Shown: positions 23,760 through 24,431 of the stretch, in pieces
How positions within the stretch are numbered: position 1 is the stretch's first letter
Layout of the letters: each line of letters begins with the position of its first letter
Source of the DNA: HGM04593 sp045591315
Lineage (GTDB): Bacteria > Bacteroidota > Bacteroidia > Bacteroidales > Bacteroidaceae
Reading direction: 5' to 3'
Length of the DNA stretch: 24,431 nt
Assembly: GCA_045591315.1 (NCBI GenBank)
Contig: JAZNSN010000025.1
Span: 1-24,431 of the forward strand
The notes under the pieces: model-generated
The model's input: only the letters and a program-made list of their open reading frames with translations
Told to the model about the DNA's origin: nothing
Databases searched by the model: none
Program-made: the position numbers and the translations under genes

Positions 23760-24431
23760 ATGGCAATGGTAAAATTTGGGAACATCGTTCGTGATGTTAA
23801 GATAAATGTTGATAGGTCTAACAATCCGTATAAACATTATGTTGCTGGAGACCATATGGATTCTGAAGATCTGACTATACATCGTCATGGAGACTTTGCT
23901 ACTGACGATGTTGGTCCTGCTTTTACTCGCATTTTTAAACCTGGACAAATATTATACGGATCTCGACGTACATATTTAAAGAAAATAGCGGTAGCTGATT
24001 TTAGTGGTATATGTGCTAATACAACATTTGTTCTTGAGAGCAAGAATGAAACAGTTTTTTTAACACGATTACTTCCATTTATAATGCTTTCGGAGTCATT
24101 TACAAGATGGTCTATTGCCCATTCAAAAGGATCAACAAATCCGTATGTGCTATTCTCCGATCTTGCTGATTACGAATTCGACCTTCCTCCAATTGAAGAA
24201 CAGCGAATGTTAGCCAATAAACTTTGGGCTGCATACAGACTAAAGGAGTCGTATAAGAAACTCCTTACTGCCACCCAAGAAATGGTGAAATCGCAATTTA
24301 TCGAGATGTTTGGGAATCCAATGACAAATTCAAAAGGCTGGTCAGAGCATGGCAAGATTAATAAGTATGCTCAAATTATTCTTGGTTCAACACCAAACTC
24401 AAAAGAAGCATCATATTGGGACGGTGACATA
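23760..24431 (+). CDS. hsdS: Type I specificity subunit HsdS (3' end outside window)
   Basis: 224 residues visible, cut by the window end. ATG at 23760, one base after the hsdM stop. Residues 1-140 form the first target recognition domain. The conserved central region follows: LPPIEEQR (142-149), a helix, then SQFIEMFGNP (178-187). Residues 194-224 (GWSEHGKINKYAQIILGSTP and following) begin the second recognition domain. HsdS reads the bipartite DNA target and directs the two HsdM proteins. The hsdR gene is expected beyond the window. Confidence 0.9.
   Translation, partial: MAMVKFGNIVRDVKINVDRSNNPYKHYVAGDHMDSEDLTIHRHGDFATDDVGPAFTRIFKPGQILYGSRRTYLKKIAVADFSGICANTTFVLESKNETVFLTRLLPFIMLSESFTRWSIAHSKGSTNPYVLFSDLADYEFDLPPIEEQRMLANKLWAAYRLKESYKKLLTATQEMVKSQFIEMFGNPMTNSKGWSEHGKINKYAQIILGSTPNSKEASYWDGDI

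Overview
The window looks like Bacteroidales DNA (Prevotella/Bacteroides type). The evidence is Bacteroidetes-style promoters (TAnnTTTG at -7, often with TTTG about 20 bp upstream), lack of clear Shine-Dalgarno sites, secreted proteins with T9SS-like C-terminal tails, a serine-type sulfatase, a DUF3108 protein and a small MKKTYISP-type peptide. These are my readings of the sequence; no database was searched.

Region 1 (1-8656) is host-like and relatively GC-rich. It holds the end of a secreted multidomain protein, a 56-residue Bacteroidales peptide with a strong terminator, an 810-residue secreted protein with a T9SS-like tail, and a serine-type sulfatase. A convergent pair follows on the minus strand (DUF3108 protein, then a radical SAM/SPASM protein). 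A sugar-phosphate nucleotidyltransferase ends the block at a perfect 15-bp hairpin. The secreted proteins and sulfatase suggest glycan foraging at the cell surface.

Region 2 (8657-13300) is AT-rich and accessory. A probable minus-strand small RNA (about 8672-8940) is followed by an excisionase-like HTH protein, an unrecognised protein, a 58-residue ORF and an XRE regulator. Next comes about 1.66 kb without intact genes. It contains a decayed 3' end of pyruvate phosphate dikinase on the minus strand, flanked by two clusters of 8-bp motifs (GATACAAA and GTTACAAA), each with three copies exactly 11 bp apart. ArdA, a DNA-mimic antirestriction protein, then signals mobile-element ancestry.

Region 3 (13300-24431) is a defence island. 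It has a small GIY-YIG-like protein, a small protein resembling the N-terminal domain of ScoMcrA-type HNH nucleases, a 1593-residue fusion of a sacsin/HSP90-type GHKL ATPase with an SF1 (UPF1-like) helicase, and an Mrr-type PD-(D/E)XK nuclease. A separate Type I restriction-modification operon follows: XRE regulator, two different intact hsdM genes in tandem, and an hsdS cut by the window end. The hsdR gene is not in view.

The best candidate for an undescribed system is the ATPase-helicase plus Mrr nuclease pair (14644-20313), ended by its own terminator and separated from the Type I operon by a new promoter. The paired hsdM genes and the phased repeat clusters are the next most interesting signals.
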